This document shows positions 36,269 to 45,210 of a stretch of DNA of 64,000 bases, one piece after another. Source of the stretch: Pseudoteredinibacter isoporae. Its GTDB lineage: Bacteria; Pseudomonadota; Gammaproteobacteria; Pseudomonadales; Cellvibrionaceae. The DNA is taken from assembly GCF_011602085.1 (NCBI RefSeq), contig NZ_JAAONY010000002.1, positions 1,054,001 to 1,118,000 of the forward strand. The letters are read 5' to 3'. The position numbers and the translations under genes were made by a program. A model generated the notes under the pieces. That model did no database searches. It had not been told where the DNA came from and saw nothing but the letters and a program-made list of their open reading frames with translations. Positions within the stretch are counted from its first letter, which is position 1, and the number at the start of each line of letters is the position of its first letter.

Positions 36269-37174
36269 GTGTTTGAAGATGACCGCAAATGGCAGCAAGG
36301 CGAGATGCTGTCCTGTAATGATGTAGCCGAACAGTTGCAACAACGTGCACGCACAGGCCAGGCCATGCGTGATTTCAAATTGAAAGCCTGCGAGTTGGAA
36401 AACGTTAATTTGGTAAACCACAACTCGAAGCACGGCTACCGTTTGATCGACAGTGATTTGTATCGTGCCAATATGCGTGGTGCGCATTGTTTTATGCTCG
36501 ATCTCAGCGGCAGCTCTCTTATGAAAGCCGACTTCACTGGCGCCAATTTACATTGTGCAAACCTCAGTAACTGCAATCTTCTGGGCACCAAGTTTCATGA
36601 TGCCAAACTTGAGCATGTGCGCTGGGGAGATAAAGTCATTCAGGAATGCAAAGCCGATGAAAGCGGCAGCCGCGAAGAGCAACTGGATTTATACGAGCAG
36701 GCCGAAGAAATTTATCGGCACTTGCGCAAGGTGTTTGAAAACCAGGGTTTGTTTGAAAATGCCGGCTATTTCTTTGAACGCGAAATGGTTGTGCGCCGCA
36801 AGCAAATGCCCCAATATTCTTCGCGTCGCTTTATCTCAAAAATTGTTGATTTATTTTGTGGCTACGGAGAGCAACCCATTCGGGTAGTCGCGTTCAGTAG
36901 CTTGGCCATTTTGGGCTTTGCAACGCTTTACTTTTTTTCTGGCATCAGTTTCGCTGGAGAACACATTGCATTCAGTACCTCCGCAAATTGGCAAAGTAAT
37001 CTGGTTGCTTATTTGGAAAGTGTCTATTTCAGCATTGTCACATTCACAACACTGGGCTATGGGGACATCACCCCCACAGGGCTGTCGCGATTATTTGCTT
37101 CCATCGAAGCGCTGATGGGCAGCTTTACCCTGGCATTGTTTGTTGTGGTTTTTGTTAAGAAAATGACACGTTAG
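36269..37174 (+). CDS. Pentapeptide-repeat / potassium channel fusion protein
   Basis: GTG start with AAGGGG upstream; 301 residues. The N-terminal half contains pentapeptide repeats (YRANMRGAHCFMLDLSGSS, KADFTGANLHCANLSNCNL) folding as a beta-helix in the cytoplasm. A helical linker follows (QLDLYEQAEEIYRHLRKVFE). The C-terminal third has two transmembrane helices around a pore loop with the K+ selectivity filter TLGYGD near residue 262. A gated K+ channel with a quadrilateral beta-helix sensor domain is the natural reading. No operon partners are seen. Confidence 0.85.
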   Translation: MFEDDRKWQQGEMLSCNDVAEQLQQRARTGQAMRDFKLKACELENVNLVNHNSKHGYRLIDSDLYRANMRGAHCFMLDLSGSSLMKADFTGANLHCANLSNCNLLGTKFHDAKLEHVRWGDKVIQECKADESGSREEQLDLYEQAEEIYRHLRKVFENQGLFENAGYFFEREMVVRRKQMPQYSSRRFISKIVDLFCGYGEQPIRVVAFSSLAILGFATLYFFSGISFAGEHIAFSTSANWQSNLVAYLESVYFSIVTFTTLGYGDITPTGLSRLFASIEALMGSFTLALFVVVFVKKMTR

Positions 37175-37205
37175 TCCTCCTTATGAAAAAATACGGCTTC
37201 GAAAC

Positions 37206-37351
37206 GGTAAAGAGTGAAAACCGCTTTTGTCACGAGCGGCGGCCCTCCAGGCTGCCCTCTCTCACAAAAAGGCCAAGCAAAATACGCTCGTCTTTTTTGT
37301 TCACTCTGCGCTCGCTCTAAACTGTGACAAAAGCGGTTTTCACTCTTCACC
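37206..37351. repeat. 146-bp element bounded by 28-bp inverted repeats
   Basis: Arms 37206-37233 and 37324-37351 are complementary with one mismatch (inner 22 bases perfect: starts GAGTGAAAACCGC, ends TTTTGTCAC). The 90-base centre is GC-mixed and contains no gene. The form suits a miniature inverted-repeat element, a REP/BIME-like unit or a structured RNA. No other copy is seen in this window. Together with flanks this accounts for the 273-base gap between the channel and SDR genes. Confidence 0.6.
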
Positions 37352-37397
37352 TAAAATCGGAATTGAATTTAAAAATTAATCAATCCTAAAAACAAAA

Positions 37398-37423
37398 AAG
37401 CGCGACTCTTTAGAGTCACGCCT
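37398..37423 (-). terminator. Terminator of the SDR gene
   Basis: On the - strand, stem GCGTGACTC/GAGTCGCGC (one mismatch) is followed by TTTTTTG, 25-50 bases after the stop of the SDR gene. Confidence 0.75.
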
Positions 37424-37447
37424 TCTCAATCTTCAACCGTCTCGGAA

Positions 37448-38224
37448 TTAACGCGGCTGCATACGAATACCGCCATCCAAGCGGATAGTTTCAGCATTCA
37501 AGTAAGCGTTTTGCGCAATGGTCACCACCAGATCACCGAACTCGGACGGCAAACCCAAACGTTTCGGGAACTGCACATTGGCAATCAAAGAATCTTTTAC
37601 ATTGTCCGGCAGGGATTCCAGCAACGGAGTACCCATGATGCCCGGTGCAATGGTATTCACACGAACACCAACACTGGCAAGATCGCGGGCCATTGGCAGA
37701 GTCATGCCAACAATACCACCCTTACTGGCCGAGTAGGCAGCCTGACCCATCTGACCATCAAAGGCGGCAACAGAAGCGGTGTTTACAATCACGCCACGTT
37801 CCAGGGCTTCGCCCATTGGCTCGTTCTTGGCCATTTGCTCAGCCGCCAAACGTGCCACATTGAAAGAACCAATCAAGTTAACGCTGATGACTTTATTGAA
37901 GTCACCCAGATCCAGAGCCTGGCCCTCGCGGTTCAGCACCTTACCCGCGGTCGCAATACCCGCGCAGTTCACCAGAATATGAATCGCACCAAATGCGTTT
38001 ACCGCATCCGCAATGCCGGCAGCCACAGAGGCCTCGTCCGTCACATTCACCACGCTGAAACAAGCGCGATCGCTGCCCAGCTCAGAAACGGCTTGCTGGC
38101 CCGCTTCTTCATTCATATCGAAAATGGCAACGTTAACGCCAGCAGCAACCAATTGATCACAGCTTGCACGACCCAAACCCGACGCTCCACCGGTCACAAT
38201 GGCGACTTTATTTGTGAGTTCCAT
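37448..38224 (-). CDS. SDR dehydrogenase, 3-hydroxyacyl-CoA dehydrogenase type 2-like
   Basis: The ATG at 38224 ([13 protein letters not shown]) gives 258 residues. NAD motif [15 protein letters not shown], and YSASKGG as YxxxK, with Ser in NTASVAA. The segment [18 protein letters not shown] is typical of HSD17B10/FabG-like 3-hydroxy-2-methylbutyryl-CoA or 3-hydroxyacyl-CoA dehydrogenases used in beta-oxidation and isoleucine breakdown. Divergent from the Lrp gene across a 271-base gap; an Lrp-type control is possible. Confidence 0.85.
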   Translation of the reverse strand: MELTNKVAIVTGGASGLGRASCDQLVAAGVNVAIFDMNEEAGQQAVSELGSDRACFSVVNVTDEASVAAGIADAVNAFGAIHILVNCAGIATAGKVLNREGQALDLGDFNKVISVNLIGSFNVARLAAEQMAKNEPMGEALERGVIVNTASVAAFDGQMGQAAYSASKGGIVGMTLPMARDLASVGVRVNTIAPGIMGTPLLESLPDNVKDSLIANVQFPKRLGLPSEFGDLVVTIAQNAYLNAETIRLDGGIRMQPR

Positions 38225-38495
38225 AGCTTCTCCACATTGATAAGTGCAAATTAAACTCAGCTCAGAAATTTGGCTGAGCATAATGAAATAGGTCAGCTGT
38301 TATACCACAATCGGCCCTATCAACTCCTGCCCGTTTCTTACAATTGGCTTGATCAACCCAACTGGCGCCTAAATCACCCTTATTGCCAACGGTTACGCTC
38401 GTCTAAATTGTCAGAATATTTTTGCCCATTTAGTGACAGATCCAAATATCTGACTAGACTTAGGACATTAACCTACAAGTTAGAGAGAAATTAGG

Positions 38496-38966
38496 ATGTC
38501 AGATACTTTTGCCTTGGATGAATTTGATCGCAAGATCCTGCGCGCCCTGCAGGAGAATGCCGATTATTCTATGGCTGAGTTGGGAGAAGCTGTGGGCCTG
38601 TCTCATACTCCCTGCTGGCGGCGTATCAAGCGCTTGGAAAAAGAAGGGATTATTCAAGGACGAGTGACATTGCTGAACCCCGAGTCATTGTCACTTGGCG
38701 TCTCAGTCCACGCTTACATCACCATGACCAAACACGATGAAGCTTCCCTAACCGCCTTTGAAGATGCCGTGCAGGAAATGCCAGAAGTCGTTGAGTGCTA
38801 TTCAACCAGTGGAGAAAAAGATTATCTCCTGAAAGTGGTGGTCGGCAGTGTGGATCACTATGAAACGGTATTGAAAACCCGTCTGGTGCACCTGCCCAAC
38901 GTGGCCTCAGTGAATTCCACCTTTGCCCTGAAGCAAGTTAAATTCACCACCCAGCTCCCCATTTAA
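38496..38966 (+). CDS. Lrp/AsnC family transcriptional regulator
   Basis: A 156-residue protein with an N-terminal HTH (DRKILRALQENADYSMAELG, HTPCWRRIKRLEKEGII) and a RAM effector domain (VVECYSTSGEKDYLLKVV). Length and layout match the family. Usually binds amino acids and controls nearby metabolic genes. It is divergent from the SDR gene at 37448. Confidence 0.9.
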   Translation: MSDTFALDEFDRKILRALQENADYSMAELGEAVGLSHTPCWRRIKRLEKEGIIQGRVTLLNPESLSLGVSVHAYITMTKHDEASLTAFEDAVQEMPEVVECYSTSGEKDYLLKVVVGSVDHYETVLKTRLVHLPNVASVNSTFALKQVKFTTQLPI

Positions 38967-39002
38967 AGGGGCCTGAGGGCGTTTTCGCCCGCCCATAAAA
39001 AA

Positions 39003-39021
39003 ACCCGCCTCAAGGGCGGGT
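39003..39021. terminator. Hairpin after the Lrp gene
   Basis: Stem ACCCGCC/GGCGGGT; an A-run (seven A) precedes it on the + strand, so it is a strong terminator for - strand transcripts and a weaker one for + strand. No minus gene is seen just upstream of it, so its main role is uncertain. Confidence 0.5.
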
Positions 39022-39185
39022 AAGTATTCAATATAGGAGGAGAGCAATGTAACTTGCTGTCTTCTTAGTCTGTCCTGGGCGCGATTAGTTCCAGAACCCA
39101 TTCGGATTAACCAAACTTCACTCATATCTACCCGCCAAAGGTGTCATTCAAACCTCTGCTTGGTCACTTTTACCCCTATTAACTT

Positions 39186-39199
39186 ACCTACTAGTAGGT
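39186..39199. promoter_or_regulatory. Probable TetR operator
   Basis: Perfect 14-bp palindrome ACCTACTAGTAGGT, 36 bases before the start of the TetR gene. Its place predicts autoregulation of the TetR-OYE pair. Confidence 0.65.
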
Positions 39200-39234
39200 T
39201 AATTTACGCAGCACCCGATTAATGACCCAAAACC

Positions 39235-39843
39235 ATGACCCCAGATATCAGCCAACCCAAGCAGGTGCGCAAAAAGAACCGCAAGCAGGAGATCATCCAG
39301 ATCAGCCTGGAACTGCTGCAAACCCAGGGCTATGAAAACTTCAGCTATCAGGACATCTCCAGTGCCCTGGGTATCACCAAAGCCAGTATTCATTACCATT
39401 TCCCCAAGAAAGAAGACTTGGGGCTGGCGCTTTGCGGGGCCATTAAGCAGTGGCATGAAGACCTATTCCTGAATCTGCGCGACAGCGATCACAGCGCCAA
39501 AGACAAGCTGCGCATTTTTGTGGAAGCGCTACTGAGTTACGCCGAAGGCCCCTACAAGGTCTGCCCCCTCAGTTCACTGCAAGCTGATGTGGCTAAACTT
39601 CCGGATACCCTGCTGCCTGCTTTGCAGGATCTGGATCGTCATGAGCTGGATTTTGTCAGCCAGGTACTCGAAGAAGGCCGCCAGAACGGCGAGTTTCATT
39701 TTCCGGGCGATGCCCAAGCCCAGGCCAGTATTTTTGTGCTGAGCCTAAAAGGGGCACTGCAATACTCCCGCATTCATGGCGGCGAGTGGATCTCACCCGT
39801 ATTACAACAACTTGATCAGCTGCTGCAGGCCAGCAGCACCTAA
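39235..39843 (+). CDS. TetR family transcriptional regulator
   Basis: A 202-residue repressor. N-terminal HTH: ISLELLQTQGYENFSYQDISS, ALGITKASIHYHFPKKEDL. The C-terminal ligand domain is all-helical with CPLSSLQAD, including a Cys that could sense electrophiles as in NemR, though this is inference. 24 bases before an OYE-family gene, like the nemR-nemA pair of E. coli. A palindrome sits in the promoter. Confidence 0.9.
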   Translation: MTPDISQPKQVRKKNRKQEIIQISLELLQTQGYENFSYQDISSALGITKASIHYHFPKKEDLGLALCGAIKQWHEDLFLNLRDSDHSAKDKLRIFVEALLSYAEGPYKVCPLSSLQADVAKLPDTLLPALQDLDRHELDFVSQVLEEGRQNGEFHFPGDAQAQASIFVLSLKGALQYSRIHGGEWISPVLQQLDQLLQASST

Positions 39844-39867
39844 ACATCGCTAAAGCAAGAGAACATT

Positions 39868-40977
39868 ATGAGCAATTCCGATACCCTGTTCCGCCCGGCC
39901 AAGCTCGGCCAACTCGAACTGCCAAACCGCATCGTTATGGCCCCAATGACTCGCACCGCCTCACCGGGCAATGTGCCCAATGATATGGTGGTCGAGTACT
40001 ACCGTCGCCGCGCTGCGGGTGGTACAGGCCTGATCATCACCGAGGGCACCTGCATCAACCACAAAGCGGCCAATGGCTATGAAAACGTCCCCTTCTTCTA
40101 TGGCGAAGAGGCCCTGGAAGGCTGGAAAAAAGTCGTTGATGCCGTGCACGCCGAAGGTGGCAAAATTGCCCCTCAGTTATGGCATGTAGGCGCAATTCGT
40201 CGCCCGGGTACCGAGCCAGACAAAGACGTACCCGGTTACAGCCCAAGCGGCATGGCCAAGGCCGGTAAAGTAACCGGTCACGCCATGACCAAAGAAGACA
40301 TCGCCGACGTTGTTGCCGCCTTTGCCCAAGGCGCCAAAGACGCGAAAGCCATTGGCATGGATGCCATCGAAATCCACGGTGCCCATGGTTATCTGATCGA
40401 TCAGTTCTTCTGGGAAGGCAGTAATCAACGTGACGACGAGTATGGCGGCAGCCTGGAAAATCGCTCGCGCTTTGCTATCGAAATCATCAAAGCCTGTCGC
40501 GAAGCGGTTGGTCCGGATTTCCCGATTATTCTGCGCTGGTCACAGTGGAAACAGCAGGACTACCCTGCTCGTTTGGTCAACAACCCGGAAGAACTAGAAG
40601 CCTTTATCAAACCACTTTCGGATGCAGGCGTGGATATCTTCCACTGTTCAACACGACGCTTCTGGGAGCCGGAGTTCGAGGGCAGCGATCTGAACCTGGC
40701 CGGCTGGGTGAAGAAAATCAGCGGTAAGCCCACCATCACCGTCGGCAGCGTCAGCTTGAACGCGGACTTCCTGCCCGTAGATGGCACCGCCATGTTCCGC
40801 GAAGCCGAGCCTGCCAGCCTGGATAACCTGATCCAGCGTATGGAAGCCGATGAGTTTGATCTGGTGGCTGTAGGCCGCGCTCTGATTGCCAACCCGGACT
40901 GGCCGAAAATGGTTCAGGAAGGTCGCATGAGCGAGATGGCCGCCTACGAAAAAGACATGCTGTTTAAGCTGGTCTGA
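39868..40977 (+). CDS. Old yellow enzyme family NADH:flavin oxidoreductase
   Basis: A 369-residue FMN enzyme with a TIM-barrel. Visible: LELPNRIVMAPMTRT, GTGLIITEGT, the substrate pair in EIHGAHGYLIDQFF, SNQRDDEYGGSLENR and the phosphate-binding end EFDLVAVGRALIANPDW. It reduces activated C=C bonds of enones, maleimides or nitro compounds. Co-transcribed with the TetR gene. A strong terminator follows. Confidence 0.9.
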   Translation: MSNSDTLFRPAKLGQLELPNRIVMAPMTRTASPGNVPNDMVVEYYRRRAAGGTGLIITEGTCINHKAANGYENVPFFYGEEALEGWKKVVDAVHAEGGKIAPQLWHVGAIRRPGTEPDKDVPGYSPSGMAKAGKVTGHAMTKEDIADVVAAFAQGAKDAKAIGMDAIEIHGAHGYLIDQFFWEGSNQRDDEYGGSLENRSRFAIEIIKACREAVGPDFPIILRWSQWKQQDYPARLVNNPEELEAFIKPLSDAGVDIFHCSTRRFWEPEFEGSDLNLAGWVKKISGKPTITVGSVSLNADFLPVDGTAMFREAEPASLDNLIQRMEADEFDLVAVGRALIANPDWPKMVQEGRMSEMAAYEKDMLFKLV

Positions 40978-40983
40978 TTCCTG

Positions 40984-41007
40984 AAGGCCGGGGAGCCCCC
41001 CGGCCTT
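40984..41007 (+). terminator. Terminator after the OYE gene
   Basis: 10-bp stem AAGGCCGGGG/CCCCGGCCTT with 4-base loop and T-rich tail, 7 bases past the stop. Confidence 0.85.
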
Positions 41008-41200
41008 TCGCTTCTCTTTTTTATCATCCCTCTTCGTCTTTCTATTCACCTCCCTGTTCTCAATCCAATCCAGCATTGCTCTTAAGTTTCCGAAATCGAT
41101 TCCCCCTGTCCACGCACCCCGGCCTCCATAGGGAGTTAAGGTTCAGTTCCGAATCCCGCTAGTCAATACTCCCTCAGGCAGTACAATACTGGAAACAGCA

Positions 41201-42607
41201 ATGGAAAACGCCATGACCGCCAACTTCAACAATGAGCAATTTCATCAAGCCCGCCTGAGCCGTGATGCGCGCTTTGATGGCTTGTTTTATGTGGCGGTAA
41301 AAACCACTGGTATCTACTGTCGTCCGATTTGCCCGGCACCGGCTGCAAAAGAAAAGAATGTTGATTATTACGAACACGCCTGGCAGGCCCAAGCGGATGG
41401 TTTTCGTCCCTGCTATCGCTGTCGCCCCGATGCCAGCCCGGGTTCGGCCGCCTGGCGAGGTACCCACAGTAGCGTCAGTCGTGCAATGTCCCTCATCGAC
41501 GATGGTGTACTCGATGAACAAGCCATGCCTGAACTGGCTGAACGTTTGGGAATGAGTGATCGTTATCTGCGTAAACTGTTTCAGCAACACATTGGTTTAT
41601 CGCCCCAACACTACGCCCAACTCAAACGTTGTGATTTTGCGAAGCAACTCGTTCAAAGCAGTCAATTGAGCATTACCGATATTGCCCTCGCCAGTGGCTT
41701 TGGCAGCGTTCGGCAATTCAATGAACAATTTAAAAAATACGCAGGCCAAACACCGTCTTCATTGCGCAAGCAGGCCAGAAATAATAAAACAGAGAATATC
41801 ATTGAACTGCCTCTATACTACCGTCCACCTTATAACTGGAAACAGTTCAATCGATTTTTAAGCAAACGTTATTTGAATGGTTTGGAATGGCTGGACGACA
41901 ACAGCTACGGGCGTAGTTTCAGCTGGCAAGGCAGTGAACATATCAGTCACGGAAAATTTACCGTCCACCATCAGCCCCAAAAAAATGGTTTTCTCCTAAA
42001 GCTGGAAATTGATCAACTGGCCGACCTGCGTGCCGTCATTGCCAATATTCGTCGTCTGCTGGATCTCGATGCCAATAGCCTGCTCATTGAACAGCAACTG
42101 CAAAAGGCCTGCCCGGAACTCACACTCTGTGAGGGTTTGCGTCTGCCGGGCACGTGGGATGCTTATGAAGCTGGTATTCGAGCCATTCTCGGGCAGCAGA
42201 TTTCAGTGCAAGCCGCAAAGCAGCATATGGAAAACCTGCTGAAGCATTATGGCGAACATAAAAACGGCCAGGTATATTTTCCAAAGGCCGAAACACTTGC
42301 GGCCATGGATTTCGATATATTTAAAATGCCAGGTGCCCGCAAAGCGTGCTTGAAAAACTTCGCCCGCTACTATTGCCAGCATGCCCCCTGGACATTAAAC
42401 GCCGAAGAATGGTTGGCACTGAAAGGCATCGGCCCATGGACGGTGAATTACGCCACCATGCGCGGACAAAGCCAGCCGGATATTTTACTGGACGGTGATC
42501 TGGGCGTTAAAAAAGGTCTGGACCAACATGGAATTCATATCGACTGCGATGCGGCCAAGCCCTGGCGCAGTTATCTAACCTTACAACTCTGGGAGCTACT
42601 GCAATGA
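41201..42607 (+). CDS. alkA: Ada-type HTH / AlkA DNA glycosylase fusion
   Basis: A 468-residue DNA repair and regulatory protein (ATG at 41213 also possible). Order: Ada zinc domain with four Cys (TGIYCRPICPA and CYRCRPDA; the first is the methyl acceptor site in Ada), AraC-type HTH (ITDIALASGFGSVRQFNEQFKKYAG), then AlkA N-terminal domain and the HhH-GPD glycosylase (LKGIGPWTVNYA, catalytic Asp in LLDGDLGVKKG). It removes alkylated purines and may activate its own operon when methylated. ATGA overlap with ogt confirms a joint alkylation-repair operon. Confidence 0.9.
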   Translation: MENAMTANFNNEQFHQARLSRDARFDGLFYVAVKTTGIYCRPICPAPAAKEKNVDYYEHAWQAQADGFRPCYRCRPDASPGSAAWRGTHSSVSRAMSLIDDGVLDEQAMPELAERLGMSDRYLRKLFQQHIGLSPQHYAQLKRCDFAKQLVQSSQLSITDIALASGFGSVRQFNEQFKKYAGQTPSSLRKQARNNKTENIIELPLYYRPPYNWKQFNRFLSKRYLNGLEWLDDNSYGRSFSWQGSEHISHGKFTVHHQPQKNGFLLKLEIDQLADLRAVIANIRRLLDLDANSLLIEQQLQKACPELTLCEGLRLPGTWDAYEAGIRAILGQQISVQAAKQHMENLLKHYGEHKNGQVYFPKAETLAAMDFDIFKMPGARKACLKNFARYYCQHAPWTLNAEEWLALKGIGPWTVNYATMRGQSQPDILLDGDLGVKKGLDQHGIHIDCDAAKPWRSYLTLQLWELLQ

Positions 42608-43080
42608 GCGCAAGCCGCTACCCCTTTCGTGAATTTATCGACACCCCGGTGGGCTGTCTGCAGATCTGCGCCGATGATGATGGCATAGCGGCGCTGCTGT
42701 ACGCGCCCGAAGACGGCGCACAAGAAGAAAGCAATGCCCACACTCGGCAGGCTAAACAACAGTTGGAAGAGTATTTTCAAGGTAAACGCCAACACTTTGA
42801 TCTCAGCATCAGTGTCAAAGGCACCGACTTTCAGCAATCAGTTTGGCAACAGTTGAAAGCGATCCCATATGGGGAATGTCGCAGCTATGCCGACATTGCC
42901 AATATCCTCGATAAACCCAAAGCAGTAAGAGCCGTTGGTGCTGCAAATGGCCGCAATCCGCTGCCCATCATCGTGCCCTGCCATCGGGTGATTGGCAGCA
43001 ATGGCGCGCTAACCGGTTTTGCGGGCGGCCTGGATATGAAGGAGTGGTTACTCCGTCATGAAGGCTATTTGATGATTTAG
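42604..43080 (+). CDS. ogt: Methylated-DNA--protein-cysteine methyltransferase
   Basis: A 158-residue suicide repair protein. The catalytic motif PIIVPCHRVIG is intact, with the upstream DNA-binding helix CRSYADIANILDKPKAVRAVG containing the Arg finger. It removes O6-methyl or O4-methyl groups from guanine or thymine. Start codon overlaps the stop of the AlkA fusion gene (ATGA), so both are translated together. Confidence 0.93.
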   Translation: MSASRYPFREFIDTPVGCLQICADDDGIAALLYAPEDGAQEESNAHTRQAKQQLEEYFQGKRQHFDLSISVKGTDFQQSVWQQLKAIPYGECRSYADIANILDKPKAVRAVGAANGRNPLPIIVPCHRVIGSNGALTGFAGGLDMKEWLLRHEGYLMI

Positions 43081-43189
43081 TCGCCGTTTTGAACAACATC
43101 GGCCATTTTTATCAAGAAACGTTAACTTCTGCCTCTCAATCTAGGACAATGGCGTCTAAAGCGGTAAGACAAACTAATGAGGGAAAGCA

Positions 43190-43651
43190 ATGTTACGTTT
43201 AGTGTTGAATATTCTATGGTTACTGTTGGGTGGCGGTATTGTCGCTGGCCTGGTCTGGATGTTTATCAGCTTGCTCTGCTTTATTTCCATCGTCGGTATT
43301 CCATGGGGCCGCGCCTGTTTTAACATTGCCCTGTTCAGTTTTTGGCCATTTGGTAGTGACGCCATTGACCGTGAAGAATTAAAAGGTCGTGAAGACATTG
43401 GCACCAGCCCCTTCGGTACCATTGGCAATATTATCTGGTTCTTCCTGGCCGGTATCTGGTTGGCCATCGCCCATGTGTGTGTTGCGATCTGTTATGCCCT
43501 AACCATTATCGGTATTCCGTTCGCTATCCAGCACATTAAGTTTGCCGGTATTTCCCTGGCTCCGATTGGTAAGTCAGTTGTCAGTTATGAAGTAGCTGCA
43601 GCCGCGAAGGCCAAGAATGCGGCGGCGAAAGTAGATGCGATACGGTCGTAA
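43190..43651 (+). CDS. yccF: YccF domain inner-membrane protein
   Basis: A 153-residue protein with two related hydrophobic halves, each with a YccF signature: ILWLLLGGGIVAGLVWM with CFISIVGIPWGRACF, and IIWFFLAGIWLAIAHV with ALTIIGIPFAIQHIK. Four helices are predicted. The family is widespread and of unknown function. A terminator follows closely. Confidence 0.88.
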   Translation: MLRLVLNILWLLLGGGIVAGLVWMFISLLCFISIVGIPWGRACFNIALFSFWPFGSDAIDREELKGREDIGTSPFGTIGNIIWFFLAGIWLAIAHVCVAICYALTIIGIPFAIQHIKFAGISLAPIGKSVVSYEVAAAAKAKNAAAKVDAIRS

Positions 43652-44059
43652 TAGCTCCAACTGATATGTAAGTCGAAACGCCCCCTTTGGGGCGTTTTCT
43701 TGCTAAAATCTAAAAATCCCCCCCAACCAAAGCCCTCATACACTCGATTAACCACCCACCTATAAGCAATGGGCATGGTCTAAATCTCATTTCAGTCAAA
43801 CAGGGATAAATTATAAACTAGTGTCACAAAAATCCTCTCCCCCGTACTCAGAGCAGCATATGTGTCATAATTGAAACTCAGGTAAAAAAATAACAAATTT
43901 TTGCAAAGCAATAACTATCCAAGAAAGCAATCTACTAGTATAAATTTTACATGCCATATCAAACCAGTTTTCACATTCTTATGTGTTGATTAAAATTATA
44001 ACAGGTCAAATCTAAACGAAAGACTGATGATTTCACTACCAAACACAAGGAATTTCTAA
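43652..44059. other. AT-rich intergenic stretch
   Basis: 408 bases between yccF and the AT-rich membrane protein gene. Beyond the yccF terminator there is no credible gene. Composition falls sharply in GC from about 43750 on, marking the left side of a likely acquired patch. No direct repeat or attachment site was recognised. Confidence 0.5.
43676..43699 (+). terminator. Terminator after yccF
   Basis: 9-bp stem AAACGCCCC/GGGGCGTTT with loop CTTT and a T-rich tail (TTTTCTTG). Confidence 0.9.
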
Positions 44060-45016
44060 ATGGAACCTGAGCTTAGAGCATTGTTGGATGTATTGGAAAA
44101 ATCAAACTCTACAAACTTAGTTAAAGATTACATACTTCCCCTTGCTATTGTATTTATGGGAGGAGTAATCGCACACATTTCCACTTCATACATGAGATAC
44201 TTAGATGCCCAAAAAGAGAAAATTGACATTGCAAATGACTGGATTTTGGGATTTCAGCAGGCATTTAATTCTCTAATAGCCATAAAATCTAACTATCATA
44301 ATAAATTAACCGCGTCACCTTTACAGAGAGCGGGTTCCTTTCCTAGGACAATAGGATCAGCTAAAAAACTAGACCTTCAAGTAAGCAAGTTATCCTTTAT
44401 AGCTCAGCACACGAGTGATTTCTCAGAAATAGACAACAACCATAAAAATCCATCATACATATCAGCACTGCAGAGTAACTACAATCTTTTAATTGAAATT
44501 CTGATTCAGAGAAACAAACTATCAGAGGAAATTTCCTCATCTCTCTCAAAAAAAATCTCCCCGGATGTCTCTAATACAACTTTAGATCTAGATGAAATAT
44601 ACACGGAGGTCAGCCCACTTATTTTTCTGAGGTATATTCAACTAACAGAACAAGCAATAAAAATGACAGATGAATTAGCAATAGCGATCCATAATTTCTT
44701 ATGCAAATTCACCGATATATGCCGATATGCAATCGACACGAAAAGAGTCAAACACTACAGAAGAATAATGGACGTCTACTACGATCACCTCGAACTTCTC
44801 AATAAGTCTCCAGATGTTGATTACGATGCCTTAGGTCTCCTTCTGGGAATCAGCGCGCAACTTGCCAAAGAAAAGTTTGTTACCGGATATGAGGATCAAC
44901 CAAAACCTATTAGGAAAACAACTGATATGTTAAAGAATCCAAGCGTAAATCAAAGTATTAGACAGCATAAAGAAGATATCGCCATTGAAAAACACCACAA
45001 ATATTGGTGGAAATAG
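44060..45016 (+). CDS. AT-rich membrane protein, unknown function
   Basis: A 318-residue protein with AAGGA before the ATG. One transmembrane helix near residues 24-42 (YILPLAIVFMGGVIAHIS), the rest a long, mostly helical cytoplasmic part with many Lys/Ile/Asn codons of AT-rich type. No motif or family is recognised. Codon and base use differ strongly from neighbours on both sides, which suggests recent transfer. It stands alone in the AT-rich patch. A defence or phage-related role is possible but nothing in the sequence shows it. Confidence 0.7.
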   Translation: MEPELRALLDVLEKSNSTNLVKDYILPLAIVFMGGVIAHISTSYMRYLDAQKEKIDIANDWILGFQQAFNSLIAIKSNYHNKLTASPLQRAGSFPRTIGSAKKLDLQVSKLSFIAQHTSDFSEIDNNHKNPSYISALQSNYNLLIEILIQRNKLSEEISSSLSKKISPDVSNTTLDLDEIYTEVSPLIFLRYIQLTEQAIKMTDELAIAIHNFLCKFTDICRYAIDTKRVKHYRRIMDVYYDHLELLNKSPDVDYDALGLLLGISAQLAKEKFVTGYEDQPKPIRKTTDMLKNPSVNQSIRQHKEDIAIEKHHKYWWK

Positions 45017-45210
45017 GTAGTGTCGCATCGAAATTCATATAAAGCCACATGCAAGGTGACGACTCTAAATGGGACTACGATCAAATTTATCTTACTATCA
45101 TAAATAGCTATATCAGCTCAGCAAAAAATATCAAAACACCCCAACCTCATATCCCTATAGTAACTCCATCAAACAACAGCCATCCCAAGGCTAAACGTAC
45201 CGGAGAGACT

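Noticed and set aside
37206-37351. Integron attC site
   Set aside because: No integrase or gene cassettes are nearby and the arms lack the GTTRRRY core.
43750-45200. Prophage remnant
   Set aside because: No integrase, capsid, terminase or tail gene, no tRNA and no flanking repeat was seen; only composition suggests transfer.
45049-45210. N-terminal extension of the SRPBCC protein
   Set aside because: AT-rich, no family similarity, and a good ribosome site precedes the internal ATG at 45211.
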